DNA of 64,000 bases from Harmothoe impar (GCA_947462335.1 OX381720.1:1371501-1435500), one strand, 5' to 3'. Shown: positions 46,150 through 59,483, numbered from the stretch's first letter. Program-made: numbers and translations. The notes: generated from the sequence alone by a model not told the origin.

Positions 46150-48500
46150 TTGTGTAGTAAAATGTACCACACACCCTAACTGGTATGTTTTTCCTTCTTT
46201 GTTCTTATACAGACTTGTACCAATAACGTAAGGTTATGTAACAAATTATCATTATATGTAACCCAGCTACAGCTGCATCATACACTGTGGTAAATGCTCA
46301 CAGCATCAACATGTCAGGGTGATTTATAATGACACCATAGCATGCTTATGTGCAGGTGGGTAGGGGAACATAGGGGTAAAAACCAATACATAACCCAGAG
46401 AAGCCCCCCCATCGGTCAGATTTATGTTGCAGATAAAGAACATGACATTGATTTCCTTGCCAGATATGCAAACACCAGCCAGTCCAATACACAGATAATC
46501 TTCGAGCTACAGAACTTAGTCATGTTGACAAACCTAGTAAGTCATGTTTGTGCTCTTAATGCTGTGTGGTATAGTCAGTAATGACTGACCCACCTTAGTC
46601 ATTCCATTCCTATGAGTATAAGGCTACATGTTTTAGAGTAAGGCATTTTGTTTTGCCTTTGTCATTTTTTAGAATATCACTTTGACCAATATCTTGATGA
46701 CAAACCTGGGTTAGCCACTTAAGACAATACCCAGAGCGTTAAGACTATCCATGTACATGGAGCAGCTGTAATTCTCATGGATTTCAATTTTAATAACTGT
46801 CAGCTTTCCATCAAACAAATGGAGAGTTTTTTAAAGCGTTGATTTCCAAATTGACATTACAGATAAAGTCCATTGTTGAATCAATTCATTGTGTTTTGGT
46901 CCCAAATGGATGCTGATAGAGTAGGTGTGGGGATGAACCTTTTAATACAAGTCTATAGAGAGGCAATTCTGAGTTGGTTTGCTCTAAATTTAAATTTAGT
47001 AAGAATTGGTAATATGCTATTTGCATTCATCAACATTAGTTTGAGATAATGATAAGTAACAAACATATTAGTGTTGATTAAGTTTGTATTGTAATTGTAT
47101 AAACTGAGTTAACAGGTTAACAACGTTGTTCATAATTGAGACATTTGAAGCAACACTGAAACTGACGGTATGTGCTTAAATGAAAAGCCTGCAACAATGC
47201 TACTTGATGAAGTGTACTTTGTTTAGCATTTGTTTCCGGAAACCAAATTTGAATGAAGGGGATTTTGTTTCAGCTTGCCAGTAACAAAAACATCTCGTAC
47301 CGGCTAACACAAACAATGTGTGACTAATGGGTCTCTTCTCAAATGTCTTAATCCACTGCTCTGTACAGCTGTACATTGAAATACGATAGCTGGATGAAAA
47401 GAAACAAAAGTTTGTGTCACCAAGGGTACTTATGTTGTCTGTTGTTAATAGGAATTGACCGTATAAGGAAATATTAAGACTGGCTATGATACAAATAAAA
47501 TGATGTTTTCTACTGCGATACAATAATTTAGTTTCTTGCTATGAGTCAGTACTTGCATGGTACTTAGATCTAAAAATGTTTGTGTTTCATAAAATTGCAT
47601 TTCACTCCAAATGAAACATTTGTTTTCAAATACATTTTGGAGCATTATTCATATCGTTTGAATCTTGCTTTACTTCTGATCTCACAAATGATCGAGAATA
47701 CACAAGTAATACTGAATTCTCAATGAATACCAAAGAACTCACTGTTTCTGAGAAAATTGCATGGGAATGAGGCTACCCCAGTTAATCTGTTCATGTATAA
47801 TGTGACAATGACAGATCTACATTAACCTCTGCCTGACCTCTACCCCGGGTAGACATCCACTGTACGTGAGTTAACAGAACACGTTCATTATTCAGGTGGA
47901 GAAAGCTGTGGACATTGACTGTTGTAAACTTGTGGCAATTAACAAAAAGCCGAATAGCTGCTGGCTCTTCTGCTTCTTTATGGATAGAAGAACTAAATAG
48001 TATACGGTAGCAAACCTTTAACTTTTTTGCTATGTGAAGATATATTGCTATGGATATTGAAAGCCTCCTGATATATAGCAGTTTGGTTGTTGTGGTAGGA
48101 CTCCATACAACAAGACCTTGTAATCAAATGCTGCTCCATCTCAGCCCTATACTGAATTTAGGGCCTGCTGGCAAGTACCCCAGCTCTGAGGTCATTTATG
48201 GTCTACATTGTTAATATCTATTCGAGTTTAAATCTAGATAACACCTAGCTAAAGATAATTTACAGGCACTATCAATAACCTTTGCATCCTCCTGGTTACC
48301 ACATTTACCACCAGTTTTATAACTCACAGTGGACACCCTTGACTATAGCAGCAGCCCCACACCACTTTATTGCCCTGCTAATACCTCGAAGACATTGGGT
48401 GTGTAGGCCAGCTGTGAGCTCATTGGGGAAGCTCTTTTAGGGCCTCTCCAGCAGGTCCCAGATTCAGTATGGCTTCACTTGGACTCAGGCTGGTGGTAAA
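46150..48500. repeat. Right-arm block paired with 12410-13960, with a 650-bp extra segment
   Basis: 46255-46340 matches 13870-13800, 46560-47350 matches 13560-12910, and 48000-48500 matches 12900-12410. 47355-48000 has no left counterpart: the left arm passes from the match of 48002 to that of 47350 within about 10 bp. The 107-codon minus frame 47200-47523 crosses that junction and is therefore probably spurious. Confidence 0.75.
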
Positions 48501-48529
48501 GGACATGATATATTAAAGCAGCATGTGTC

Positions 48530-48775
48530 CTTTTAAAAGATGGTATGAAACCTTAATGCCCTTGGCTGTAATGATGCATGAATGCAACCCTGCCAAGTTG
48601 CTCACCAGGGCTGTATTCATGCATCATGCTGACCATGTGAGGTTGAGAGTCCCCTGAAAGGCCGGCATGATGCATGAAACTAGCAACTGCCAGTTACTTA
48701 TCAGGACTTCATCAGTGCATCAACAAATGTTGTCTTTTAGCAACACGGCATCATTAAAGCGTTAAAGAGTGTTTT
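48530..48775. mobile_element. MITE copy, TGCATCATG family (right arm)
   Basis: Mirror partner of 12212-12375, longer by about 70 bp. Modules ATGATGCATGAATGCAACC...TATTCATGCATCATGC and GGCATGATGCATGAAAC...TCAGTGCATCAACA. It ends GCATCATTAAAGCGTTAAAG. Confidence 0.75.
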
Positions 48776-49019
48776 GAAGTCTGCCTGTCTGAGTCTTTTC
48801 CTCCAGTCTCAGCTTCTAGCGCATACAGCTGCTTTTTACCTGAGAAAGAGACTGATAAAGTGGGGTTCTGCGAAGTGTGAGCTCTGCTGGTCACATTCAC
48901 ATTTGAAATTGAAATATCCTTCTTCAGGATTGACTTTTGAAGCATTTTGAAAAGGCATGGGAAATTAGCTGAAGGATTTACATACTGGAAGGGTTATCTG
49001 CAGGTTGGGGGAATCCTAC

Positions 49020-49470
49020 CTTTAACCCCATGCCGGGAGAAAAGCAAGTGAGGGGGTTTCTCCCCTTGGTTTTGGGTGGATATACATGTAATTTTAGGTT
49101 CAACCAGAAAATCTGATTTGCTAATACCTTACCATTATTTGCTGAAAAACATTCACCTCCATACAAGTAGACAATTGAATTGGCTATGTACATGTGAATG
49201 GGCTAGTCTTAATGACAAAATATAGCCTAAATAAGGTACATTTAAATGTGGACTCCAACCCCCCTCTCCCACTCCTCCCCAGCCCACCTGTATAAGATAC
49301 TGCACTGGGAAAACTCCCCTTGGAGGTGCAGACCGGCGGCGGCCCTTTTCTCTACCGGCGGCCAGAGATAAGGGCAGGAGGCGGACCTGAGGGCTGCACT
49401 AAGTAAGGGGAGATTTCCCCTTGCTGGAAGAAACCCCACTGTAGGCTAATATACCTATAATGGAAAATAT
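49020..49470. mobile_element. GC-rich insertion unique to right arm, weak TIRs
   Basis: The left arm joins the flanking blocks directly near 11940. GTGAGGGGGTTTCTCC (49047-49062) is an imperfect inverted match to GGAAGAAACCCCAC (49426-49439). The interior is richer in G+C than the arm and contains GACCGGCGGCGGCCC. Minus-strand frames (49242-49439, 49352-49558) have no recognisable domain. A MITE-like non-autonomous element is likely. Confidence 0.5.
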
Positions 49471-49519
49471 CCCGGATTGTCAAGGCCTGATGTGTGTATC
49501 CAGAAAGTATGAGCTCTGG

Positions 49520-51833
49520 TGGTCCTATTGAATCTGAAATTGAAATATATTCTCTCATCTCCTGCTTGGGAAGTAGTCTGGATTTAATATGAAAATATTG
49601 TGATAAGGCAGGGGATGTTAGATGAAGGATTTATACAATGTTAAGTTTCCCAAAGTTTGACATTTCGTGAAAATGGCAAAAGCCTCGAGTAATATGGCTA
49701 AGCAGAACATGACACTACTGTTACTTCAGTTATCCTCAAAAGCCCCTCCACTTTCAACAAAATGATATATCGTTGACTGCCTGGAGGTTTTTTCCCCTGT
49801 TGTTGTGTAATTTCAAAATAATTCTGAGCAAATTAAATTGATATACATATCTATAAAGATATATTTTGGTGCAAACTAAGAGGGTAACATGTCAAATCTA
49901 GAGTGATTAGCTTAAGCTTGTGAGGGGAGCAAGACATCATGCATAGGAACCAGGCTCCAGAAAGACGGGTAGTCCTGTACTATAGCAGGGGTTGATTAAG
50001 ATAAGGGGATGCTATCAGGGGTTGTTCTAGGCAGATGCCAGTTGAAATGCCTTAATTTATACCCAAATTGAGCACTGTTTAGCACATCACACCCAATAAT
50101 GCAAGTGCTATGTAAAAGGCTAAATCCACTGAAGTGAATGCATTGGATCGGACAAGATCCGCCTTTAGGTTTAACCTTCTGAACGTTCATCTGATCCGAT
50201 GGATTCCCCCTTTTAGACAGACTGTCACACACAAATGATTCTCTAGGATCCGTCTAAAAATGCAACCGTCACAAAGTTTCAACATCATGACTGATCAATC
50301 AACAATCTGCACTGCATCTGTAGTCCCCTACTTAGCATGCTGGCAGCCCTTCCTTCATTGATGATGTGTCAGTAACATGCTCTGTTCTACTCCATCACGT
50401 GGAGGATTGAGGTGACAAGGTCATGGTGAGGTGTTCTTTGATGTGGATACATCTTGCATGAAGTGGGTGGCATATCTGAAAGCTATATTGCTCTATTTGG
50501 TCCTCCTTTCACTGTGGTTTTTGCCAAATTCACTCTTCAGTAGTTTATCAGGACTACAAGCTATGATATTGATGAGAATGATTAGAGGTTTAATTTTAAG
50601 TAAGCATTAGTAGTGTGCAAATGTCATTGTCCAATGTCTCAAGTGTTGATAACATTTTCTCCAGGGTAAAATGTTGTACGCTTGTTTTTTTTGCAGATAT
50701 TGCCTCAGCATATAATCATATATAGTCAACCACAGAAAATTGCAAGTATTAGATGTGCTCACATAGCTAGGAGTCGGTTGCTTCCTCTTCTTACATGAAC
50801 ATTTTCAAATATTGTCTATACTACAGTTCATCAGAAGACCTCAAACTAACTATGGATAGATTTAATATATTTTTGATACACTTTTCATGCAGCTGTTCTC
50901 CAAGTTCAATAGGGCTGAAACCAGTTGGTTCCTATACAGTGTGAGCTTGATTTGCCCTAAGGGATGGATCAGTTATAAGTAGGGCCGTGTTTTGCCATAC
51001 CTAACCTGAGCTGGCTCAGAGCAGCTTAACGGAAGTAGTTAAATGTGTGCGCTGTGGTACAAAGGAAAGTTAATGACATAGGTAGGAGTCGGAGATGAGG
51101 TTTTGTTGTTGAGCGGGAACCCTGGAAATTTGCAGAACCTCGGGTAATGCCAAGAGAGAAGCTGCATGGTGTTCTATTTGGGTTTTAACTTGGAGCTGGA
51201 TTACCCTATAAGGGGCTTTGTCACCTCATGCAGAAGGGCTCCACAGGGTGAGGATAGACATGAAGGTCTTATTGTACCAGGGACCTGGAAAAGTTGCTTA
51301 GAAGAAAAGTTTTGCTCATTTCTAAGCACAGAGAATATCCTCAAATTGCACAGTGAATTGAAGCAAAATACAAGGAAATAAAAAGTGGTCTTAGAAATAA
51401 TTCAATGGTAACAGGACTGAAATGCATTGGTGATTACTAACAGTAATACTGCACTACATTTTTACCGTCTGTTGAGGAGAGAATCTTTTGTAATCTAAAC
51501 AAAAGGACTCCTCTAGCATTATTACAAAATGTAGTGACATTGGATCCAAGATGAGGTAAGTCTCAGGTGCATTAAATAAGCTGAAAGCTGATCCTACCTT
51601 GACATTGGGTAGGAAAATTAAATCAAACATACCCAATATCAATACATCTGGTTCTTTTCAAACAATCAAGGTTGATGTTATGAGATACTCACTATTTTTA
51701 CCTCGGCCTAGAAGGCCATCAGATGAAGGTGTTTACATTGTAAATTTATCTCCATGGTGAGCTGTGTTCTAACCAACCTTTATCTGGAAGCTATATTGCT
51801 CTACTTGGTCCTCCTTTCACTGTGGTTTTTTTT
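49520..51833. repeat. Right-arm block paired with 9660-11900
   Basis: Includes the mirrored inner copy of the tandem duplication (50440-51310) and single-copy arm sequence. For example, 51480-51640 is the inverse of 10010-9880 (TGACATTGGGTAGGAAAATTAA). No coding evidence; the 71-codon frame at 51166 is not maintained in the left arm. Confidence 0.7.
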
Positions 51834-52130
51834 GAGTTTATAAAGTCTCTTTATTTCCATATGGTGTTTTTCTAAAGAAGACAGTACAATTCAATAGGCG
51901 TTAAGCCTCAATCAGGTAAATCATGTGTTTATGTAATTACTACAATCAGGAGTATATGAAAATGCAGTACCAATGGCCTATCACATTCAGGCAATATGTT
52001 GGTGATCAGATAATGTGCAATGTATATACCAGTTTGTTGTAGGACAACATAACAGTTTAATAATAAAATGGTTGAGGATCTACCTAGGTCCGAGTGAGCT
52101 ATTGGGATTTAGCTTCACTTTTTTTTCGCA
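51834..52130 (-). mobile_element. Short 3' retroposon fragment, minus strand
   Basis: Absent from the mirror site at about 9670 and from the tandem copy at 50520, where CACTGTGG-T-run-GCCAAATT is continuous. Read on the minus strand it ends with AAATAAAGAGACTTTATAAACTC and an A-run, as expected for target-primed retroposition. T-runs on both plus-strand sides may hide a target duplication. It is probably the 3' end of a LINE family other than the one at 40527, whose end is different. Confidence 0.6.
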
Positions 52131-52139
52131 AAATTGTCT

Positions 52140-53772
52140 CTTCGGTAGTTCATCAGGACAACAAGCTATGATATTTGTGAGAACTTAATTTGAATGATGA
52201 GAGGTTTAATGTGGAATAAGCATTAATAGTGTGAAAATGTCATTGCATCTCAGGCATTGCCATTTGAAAACATTTCCTTCAGGGTGAAGTGTGGTATGCT
52301 TGTTTCTTTTTGCAGATGTTGCTCCAGCATATAATCATGTCGACACTCAGAGAATGGCAAGTATAAGATGTGCTCACATATCTAGGAGACTGTTGTCTCC
52401 TCTTTTTACATGAATATATTCAAATATTGTCTATAATTCAGTAAATCAGATGACCTCTACCTTACTACATATAGATTCAATAGATTTGTCATGCACTTTT
52501 CTCGCAGCTGATTTCCGAGTTTGATAAAGCAGACAACAAGTGGTTTCCTGTATGGTGTAAGTTTGTTTGGCCCTAAGGTATCGATTAGTACTAATTAGGA
52601 CTTTGTTTTGCCATACCCTAACCTGGCCTGCCTCAGAGCAGCTTGGGATGAGTGCACTGATATACAAAGGACAGTTAATGGGATAGGTAGGAGTCAGAGA
52701 TTAGGTTTTGTTCCTGAGCAGTAACCCCGGAAATTGGCAGAACCTCTGGTAATTCCAATACAAAAGCTGCAATTTGGGTTGTAAACCGGGGAGTGAATCA
52801 TTGCCTCATGAAGAAGGGTTCCACAGGGTGGGAACAAACATGAAGGTCCTAATAGTAACCTGGAAAAGGGATGAAGGTCTTATTGTACTAGGGACTAGAA
52901 AAGCAGCTTAGGGAAAGGACTGTTGTTCACACCATGGAGGGTCAGAACACAGGGTCAAGTGTTGCTCATGTTGGACATGGACTAATACTTTAGTCATATG
53001 TGCCTTGATGAATATGCCGAGATGGGACTATTAAGAGGACAACTGTGGCCCTGGCATATGCACAATATAGTTGGAGAAGTTATTTTCAAATTTGTGGATA
53101 TGGTGTTAAAATCCACATGAAGAGCAAAATATAATAAAGTAGTACTGGTCTACTAGCATGTTAGAATAAATGGTCAGTGGTAAGCGGGAGCCCTGGCCAA
53201 GTAATGGTCCATAATGGTTAATATCATACCCTTGTAGCAGACTGACTGGGTTAACAGCTGCATCACACACACAGTACACTGTTAGACAATAGGCATCAGG
53301 CAGGTGATTCAGGTACTGGTGTAGACAGGTGAGTAGGGAGGACATGGGGGCACTATAGTCTGACAGCGTAGTGAGGTAGGGTAATGATGTGTCAGCCGGA
53401 CCTGATTCCCGACATGACCTGTCTGTACTAACACAGATATAGCAGCATACCCACCTCAGTGAGTGTTAACAGCAGCAATACATCAGTGGAATGGGATTCA
53501 GACACAGGTGAGTAGGGAGTTCATGAGGATGGCATTTGTGAACAGTAGTTCTAGTGAAGGGATACACTACATGAAATTCCTTAAACTGCAAAATACAGAA
53601 CATTCCTGGCCAGAAATTGCTGCTTTTGAAGTAGCCATGCTGGTTCCTGTTTATTCCCCCCCCCCCCCCCCCCAAGGGAAGGGAAGTATAAAGCTTATAA
53701 CAAAATGACCCCATATAGGACCAAGATTGACTCTGGTGGAGCAGCCCATGATCCCAAACTTAGTGAGGACGG
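52140..53772. repeat. Right-arm block paired with 7880-9650
   Basis: 52220-52920 mirrors 9560-8870, and 53199-53772 mirrors 8439-7870 at about 98%. 53000-53198 is unrelated to the left arm. A C-run of about 18 at 53657-53674 faces a shorter G-run at 7972-7981. Confidence 0.75.
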
Positions 53773-54085
53773 GAGAAATGGGCAAAGCATCAATACTATT
53801 CACATATCTAAGGTCAGTTGGTCTCACAATGAGCAGACTCCATATATTGTGGTATTGATATTTAAAATGCAATCAATCACTGGAATGGGTAATAATTCGG
53901 GAGGTAGCTAAGCAATTGAATTTATTGGTGTCAGAAGGAGAGAATCTGAATGCACTACTACTCCAAACTGTAAAACACCCACACAGCCAGTCCCCCTGCT
54001 CCTGCCATTAGTCACCTCACAAGGGCTGTGGGTGCAGAAAGGTAGTTTCTGGTTAGACATATGTGCCATCACTCCTCCCTCCTAC
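53773..54085. mobile_element. 300-bp insertion unique to right arm
   Basis: The left arm is continuous at GTAGGAGGGATCCCGTCC (7861-7877), while here the equivalent halves are separated by about 300 bp. The part 53950-54040 resembles the dispersed repeat at 15430-15720 and 18350-18610. No terminal repeats are clear. Confidence 0.55.
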
Positions 54086-57000
54086 CTTATTACATAGGCT
54101 GTGCGGATAAATGATCAAACCAACGGTAACCAGGCACTTGGATAATCAGTTTGTGTCTAATGTAATATCATTTAGCAAGAACTTAGTGTGTTCTTGGGAA
54201 TCCATTAAGCCATGTTATCTAATCAGCAGCACATCTTAAGAGTCATTATTAGATTGTGCATGTCTATCAGCATGTATATACTTGTTACAACCCCTAATGA
54301 ACAATAACTTACCTCAGGATCTAGTCAACATTACTTCATCTTCTGTAATGATCTTCATAGGTTATATGAGAAAATGTATTTGTATGTTTTTGATAAACAG
54401 CTGTAATATCCTAGAATCACTGTCATCATCTTGAGAAGCTGAATATAATCAATGCTAAATGAATGGGCTTGTGTTGCAGTTCTCCCACCACAAAGGCTCT
54501 TACTGGTTAACTTAAGTAATGTGGACAAAAAGGCTCCTTTCTCTAATGTCTGAAACACACTTTTGTAGAATTGAGCATTGGAATATGATATCTAGCTGAA
54601 AAGAGCAAGGTTTGGTGTTTTTGTTTTCTATACATTTTTTGTCTGAATTCAAAGGAGCAGAGAGAAAACCAAAGGCAGTAACACAGTTAAAGTAGTTTTG
54701 TCCTACATTATATCTTTACATGATTTCAAACAACTTTTGGAAATAGAACGATGTCAAAATAATGTTGTTTAAAAGGCACTTTTTTCCATTCACTAGATTT
54801 TCAGTGAATTGTGGCTACCCCTTTCACAGTTAACTTGAATGTTACATTGGCGTTGCAACAAAGACATGATTGTATATTGGCTCTAACATCTCCAAAAGCT
54901 AAAGGTCAATATTATAATCTCAGAATGTACTATTGATGAGTTTAATCGCGGTGTGTATGATAATGATGTGCGAAAAGCAAATTTGCTTCTTAAGAGCGCA
55001 ATATGCGGTTAGCTGGCGGATGACTAGGTTGAATTGCATAAAATCACAACTTAAGACTAATTCTCTATTCAGAGCAAATAGAAGGTGATTTCCTTTGCTC
55101 CTCTCTAATAGCAGGCTAGAAGGCACTGTCTTCATGTCAACCCTTCAGAAGTCTTGTGTCCTGAACTGTTTAATTAACCTACTGGTCTTTTCTCTAATAG
55201 TCTGTAACCTGAGATGTTAACCCAGACCTGGCTGTCTGTGGTCTGGATGGTTCAGGCACTTTGTGTGCCACAATAGTTTATAGAGGCAGTAAAGAAGGCT
55301 TCCTGACCAGGGCAAAATAACCTTTAACCTTGGTACTTTTAAGTCAGGGGCTTGCTGAAAGCCTTGATGGTTTACTTCCCGGCACAAAGAGGCAAATACG
55401 ATTATTAAAATGGACTTTTCAGTCAGTCCTGACGGAAGAGAATTTGATTTGAAATTAGGTTTCTGTCTTTGTTGATCATTTTATGTTCAAGCTGTCTTGG
55501 TTTTCCCTGTTTATCAATCCTAACTAAGGTTTAAGGTTGGTGGGAAAACAGAGTTGTTTTGGAAATGTGCCTTTACACAGAAATGCAAATACATCACAAT
55601 AAAGAAAAGTCAAGAGGACAAGATTACATTGACTTTCAGACATAAACCCATGATAAAACCCTAAGCACACAGGCCCTTACCATCATGTAATTAGAGTCTT
55701 GCCACATCCTAAACTTAATCAATTGGGTAATTTAATTTGATTGCAGTCCATAAGTTACATTTCATGCTATTTTTCAATAGACTATATTCTAGCTGACTTG
55801 ATACAATATGTCACTGCATTATGAACTGTACGGAGATACTGTTACTACTTGGCAATCTAGAGACAAATATTCACACAGCCTGTGTGTATATCATCCTTTA
55901 CATGTAGACTATTAAACCTAGGTTTGTTTAGATCACACATATTACATTTTAAGATCTTTGTACCCTGATAAAGCTGCCCATACAGGATGCTCATCCATAT
56001 AGAGAGCAGCGTGTTATGTCGACATAGATTATAGTTTAATGTTACATGGTGTAATAATGAACCCCAGATAACAACAACACAGTCATATAACAAAGGGTTA
56101 GTGTTGGGCCTGTCAGGGTATCATGAAGCACACTATGGTGCTGTCTACTTATACAGGTTCTATCCAGATGATTACAACAAGGCTGCCACTAGTTTATATA
56201 CATGTGCATGGTAATGGTGGGAATTTAGTAGCTGAAAAGGGACAGGAGGGAGCGCAGAGTATAGAAAACGAGGTAATTGTGAGTCACTGGTGTGACTACA
56301 AAAGTTATCATCATGTCTGAATGTCTGCTGCTGGTACCTGCATAACATGACACCTGTCCTGTATATCTAACACAATTACAGGTTGTTTACCACCTTGGTA
56401 AATGGTTGCAGCATGAACGTGCATGTATTGGATGGAATTATAGCAGGTAAGCTGGCAGGATTGGAAGGTCAGATGTGTGACATTAATATCTCAGAATATT
56501 CCTGTGCCTAATGTACAAAATATGACACAGTGTGCCAATCCCACACCAAGCAGCCTTTGTATTTGATTTCAATGGACTTGCTATTGAACAAACATTAAGT
56601 TACTCAAACCTTTGATATCACACTAAGCCTGCTTTGTAAAGAAGGCATATAAGGAGGACATCCCCACTCATTCTCAAATAAAACAGTATGTAGGCTAACT
56701 CCTTGAATACAGGTAAAGGCTGAAATAAATTGTTATACTCTTGCTTCTGAAACTTTTCAATATGCTTGTCAAAGATCATCAATAATTATGTTTGCCCTCT
56801 TCTGACACTCTGCCCAGGAAACAACCTGGCATACCTGAACATAACCAACTCTTGCAGGGTGGGTATGGGGAGGCCTCTATATTACATCTGCCAGGTTGAG
56901 GTTTCTACTATACATCATCAAACTGACAGGCCACCATTAACACAGCTCTCTGCACCACACAGGAATACCCTGGAACCCTATCGGCAAAGTTAACAAAGGA

Positions 57001-57560
57001 GAACAGAACTCTTACTAACATACTCATCAGATTAGTGACCAATATAAATCAATCAAAGGAGTTTCTTTGTAAAAATAGTAATAACTACTCATTTAATCCG
57101 AGTGCGCACGTTTTTTGATTTTTGTATTAACATTTTAAGTTTGCTTGGTTCAGTTTTGACTTGCCAGAATGGTTATGGGAAGTGACTCGTACATGGTTCC
57201 AATCCTACTCCATGTGGGGCTGTACCTTCCCACCTTCTCACCAGGGTGCAGCACTGTACTGGCAGCACTGAGACAGAACCTGTCAGCACAGTTGTCAGCA
57301 GTAGTTAGGGTTTGTTGATACAACACAGAGACTGGAGTCTATGGGGAGGGGAAAGGGGTTCGGCACTAGCGGACCAGAGCTTGTGTCTAAAGCACTGTAG
57401 GAGGCCACTTTTCATTGTTTCCCTCATGTCTTACACAGAACAACCTTCAAGTAATGGAAATGTTAACTAGGACTACAAATGATATTGATATTCTTCTCAC
57501 AATGTGTGGCTGTTAAGTTTAAGCAAACAGACACGGTTCACCTGTAACACAGCACAGAGG
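54086..57560. repeat. Outer right arm paired with 790-4016 and 7644-7870
   Basis: Contains the empty Crypton site at about 54312/54313. Identity to the left arm falls outward: about 99% at 54313-54605, about 90% at 55020-55270, and about 80% by 55850-56400. Small frames here mirror left-arm frames but none looks like a protein gene. Confidence 0.8.
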
Positions 57561-58429
57561 GACATTACATGTATATCACACAGCCCCTTATAGTTCTTGC
57601 ACCTTATCCTCTCCTCTTCTCCTTTAAGGTAGAATGAGATGTGGACAGCTTTCTCCTCTTAGGAACACCAAAAGGACATGTCCGCTGTCCTACAGGACAG
57701 ATGGACATGATGTAATCCTTCTACATGAGATAAATACCATCTACATAATGTCCACCGGAGAGTGGCCTTAAGTATGCACCGGCACCGTTTACTCGGGGCA
57801 CCGGGGAGAAGGAGGGGCTTCAGCATGAACCAGCTGGATCAGCCTGCCGAAATTTTGACCCACATCCTGCACCTTTCAACCCTTTTTAACCCAAATGTCA
57901 TAAAACCAAACTGAGAGAGTCCTAGTGGTAGAAAACAGAACGAAAATGATCCTCGCTTACCGATTTTGCAACGTGATTATTTCCTATATTCTCACACATT
58001 TCCTTTTTTTTAATGTTGGGAAATTGTAGATATGAAAAACTTTACAGCGTCTGAATTGGACCAGAAATATGGTTTTGAAACTCAAGCATGCAGTAGAATT
58101 ATGCCTTACCCACCTTGTGGCCAACTCAGAAACTAACACACCGTTGTAACTCATATTCTGTAGCAGACACGTTTTCCCCTTTATCACAAATGCAATCCGT
58201 GTGAAATGGACAAGCATGGAGCTGCTTGAATGTATTCTTACCTAGGAAACAACTTACCAATCTTCACACCCATGTACTGACGGTATTTACACATCTATTT
58301 TAAGGTAGGTCAATTTTTATTTACGTTATAACATGTCCACATACATAACTCTTTGTTATAAAACCGCAACAGTGTCACCTGGCCCGGGGCATCTGGCAGT
58401 GCCCATGTTTAATATCGCTCATACTGCCT
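57561..58429. other. Right flank, no gene recognised
   Basis: Includes GGACATGTCCGCTGTCCTACAGGACA-type self-complementary sequence near 57675 and a GC-rich patch at 57770-57820 (CACCGGCACCG, GGGGCACCGGGG). No repeat partner and no credible ORF. Confidence 0.4.
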
Positions 58430-58600
58430 CTAGGTGGCTCCAGAGGGGCGAAAAGCAACCTGGCGACCTGGTCTGTTTTCCAGGCGACCTGGCCACCAGG
58501 TACAGTAGTAAAAGCAACCTGGCGACTTTTCGAAAGGATTGACTATGGCATAAATGGCCTAAAAAAGCGACTTGGTGACCTGGGGCCCTTAAAAATTAAT

Positions 58601-59480
58601 TTGAGTGTTGCAGGTTGGGGGGGGGCAGAAACGGGACTTTCCTCCTTTAGGGGAGGGGTCGGTAAAATTATAACATTTATGTTTACCCTGAGCACCACAA
58701 TTTCTAATGCTAATTTTGGCTCACAACATATCGTGCCTTCATATACATTTACCCTCTGACGTTGAGGCTAGTACAGTAGGTACTTTTTTTTGAGGTTCTG
58801 GCTATAGAAATAGGCTATTTAGGCATGAGAAGGGGTGTTTTATGAAGTAGGCCTACACTCCGTGATAGTACCTGATTGACACAAGTAAGTTAGCTCTTTC
58901 AAAGTAAAATGTAATTGAAATTAGGAAAAGGAGGGCCCCAGACGGGGAGTTGCAGTGTCATATCTTGATGTACCAGGTAAATAAATGCTAATTTTCTGCA
59001 TTTTTGTAGATAGGTCTTGTCCCTTGTTAGCTTCGATCATGTCACATGGCAAAATGTAAACAATGCTAGAAGCCCAAATCTCATTACCCCAGTCGGAATG
59101 GACCTGGTGCAGATACTCAGCCCTATTCCCTTGTAGCAGGACACCTTATGTCGGTGGCCATTGCTTCATCTGGTAGGCCTACCAGTGAGATATTAAGCAT
59201 TGATCAGAATCGGCACTGGTTGTTTCATAATGCATCCTAAGAATCCTGCAGTGAATGCATTTGTTTTTGATTCATCCCGCTACTTGCATACATTATAACA
59301 TTGGGGTGGGGTTTAATCATACACAGGTCAGGCCCACACTGGAGCTGGCACCAAATCTTCCTGTAGTCACCACTTTCACAAAACTGACACACAGGGCCCA
59401 GTCAAGGTCAGGGAAAGGCAGTCACCCAGCTACCCCCCCCCCCCTCCCCCTCGCCTAAAAATCTCCCGTCATTATAAAGC
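58601..59480. other. Interior of the unit, no gene
   Basis: G- and C-runs at 58616-58625 and 59434-59450 and otherwise AT-rich DNA. The 67-codon frame 59255-59458 ends in a Pro-rich run from the C tract and is not credible. Confidence 0.4.
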
Positions 59481-59483
59481 TCA

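Larger units (their letters stand above)
27180..57560. repeat. Right arm of giant imperfect palindrome
   Basis: Reverse complement of the left arm in continuous order, as listed for 790-24460. It is about 6.7 kb longer because of insertions, including 32846-34325, the LINE at 40527-44481, 47355-48000, 49020-49470, 51834-52130 and 53773-54085. The outermost recognisable pair is 57560-57520 with 790-830, at about 70% identity. Confidence 0.88.

Noticed and set aside
47200..47523. 107-codon minus ORF
   Set aside because: Crosses the junction of a segment present in only one arm; no recognisable domain.
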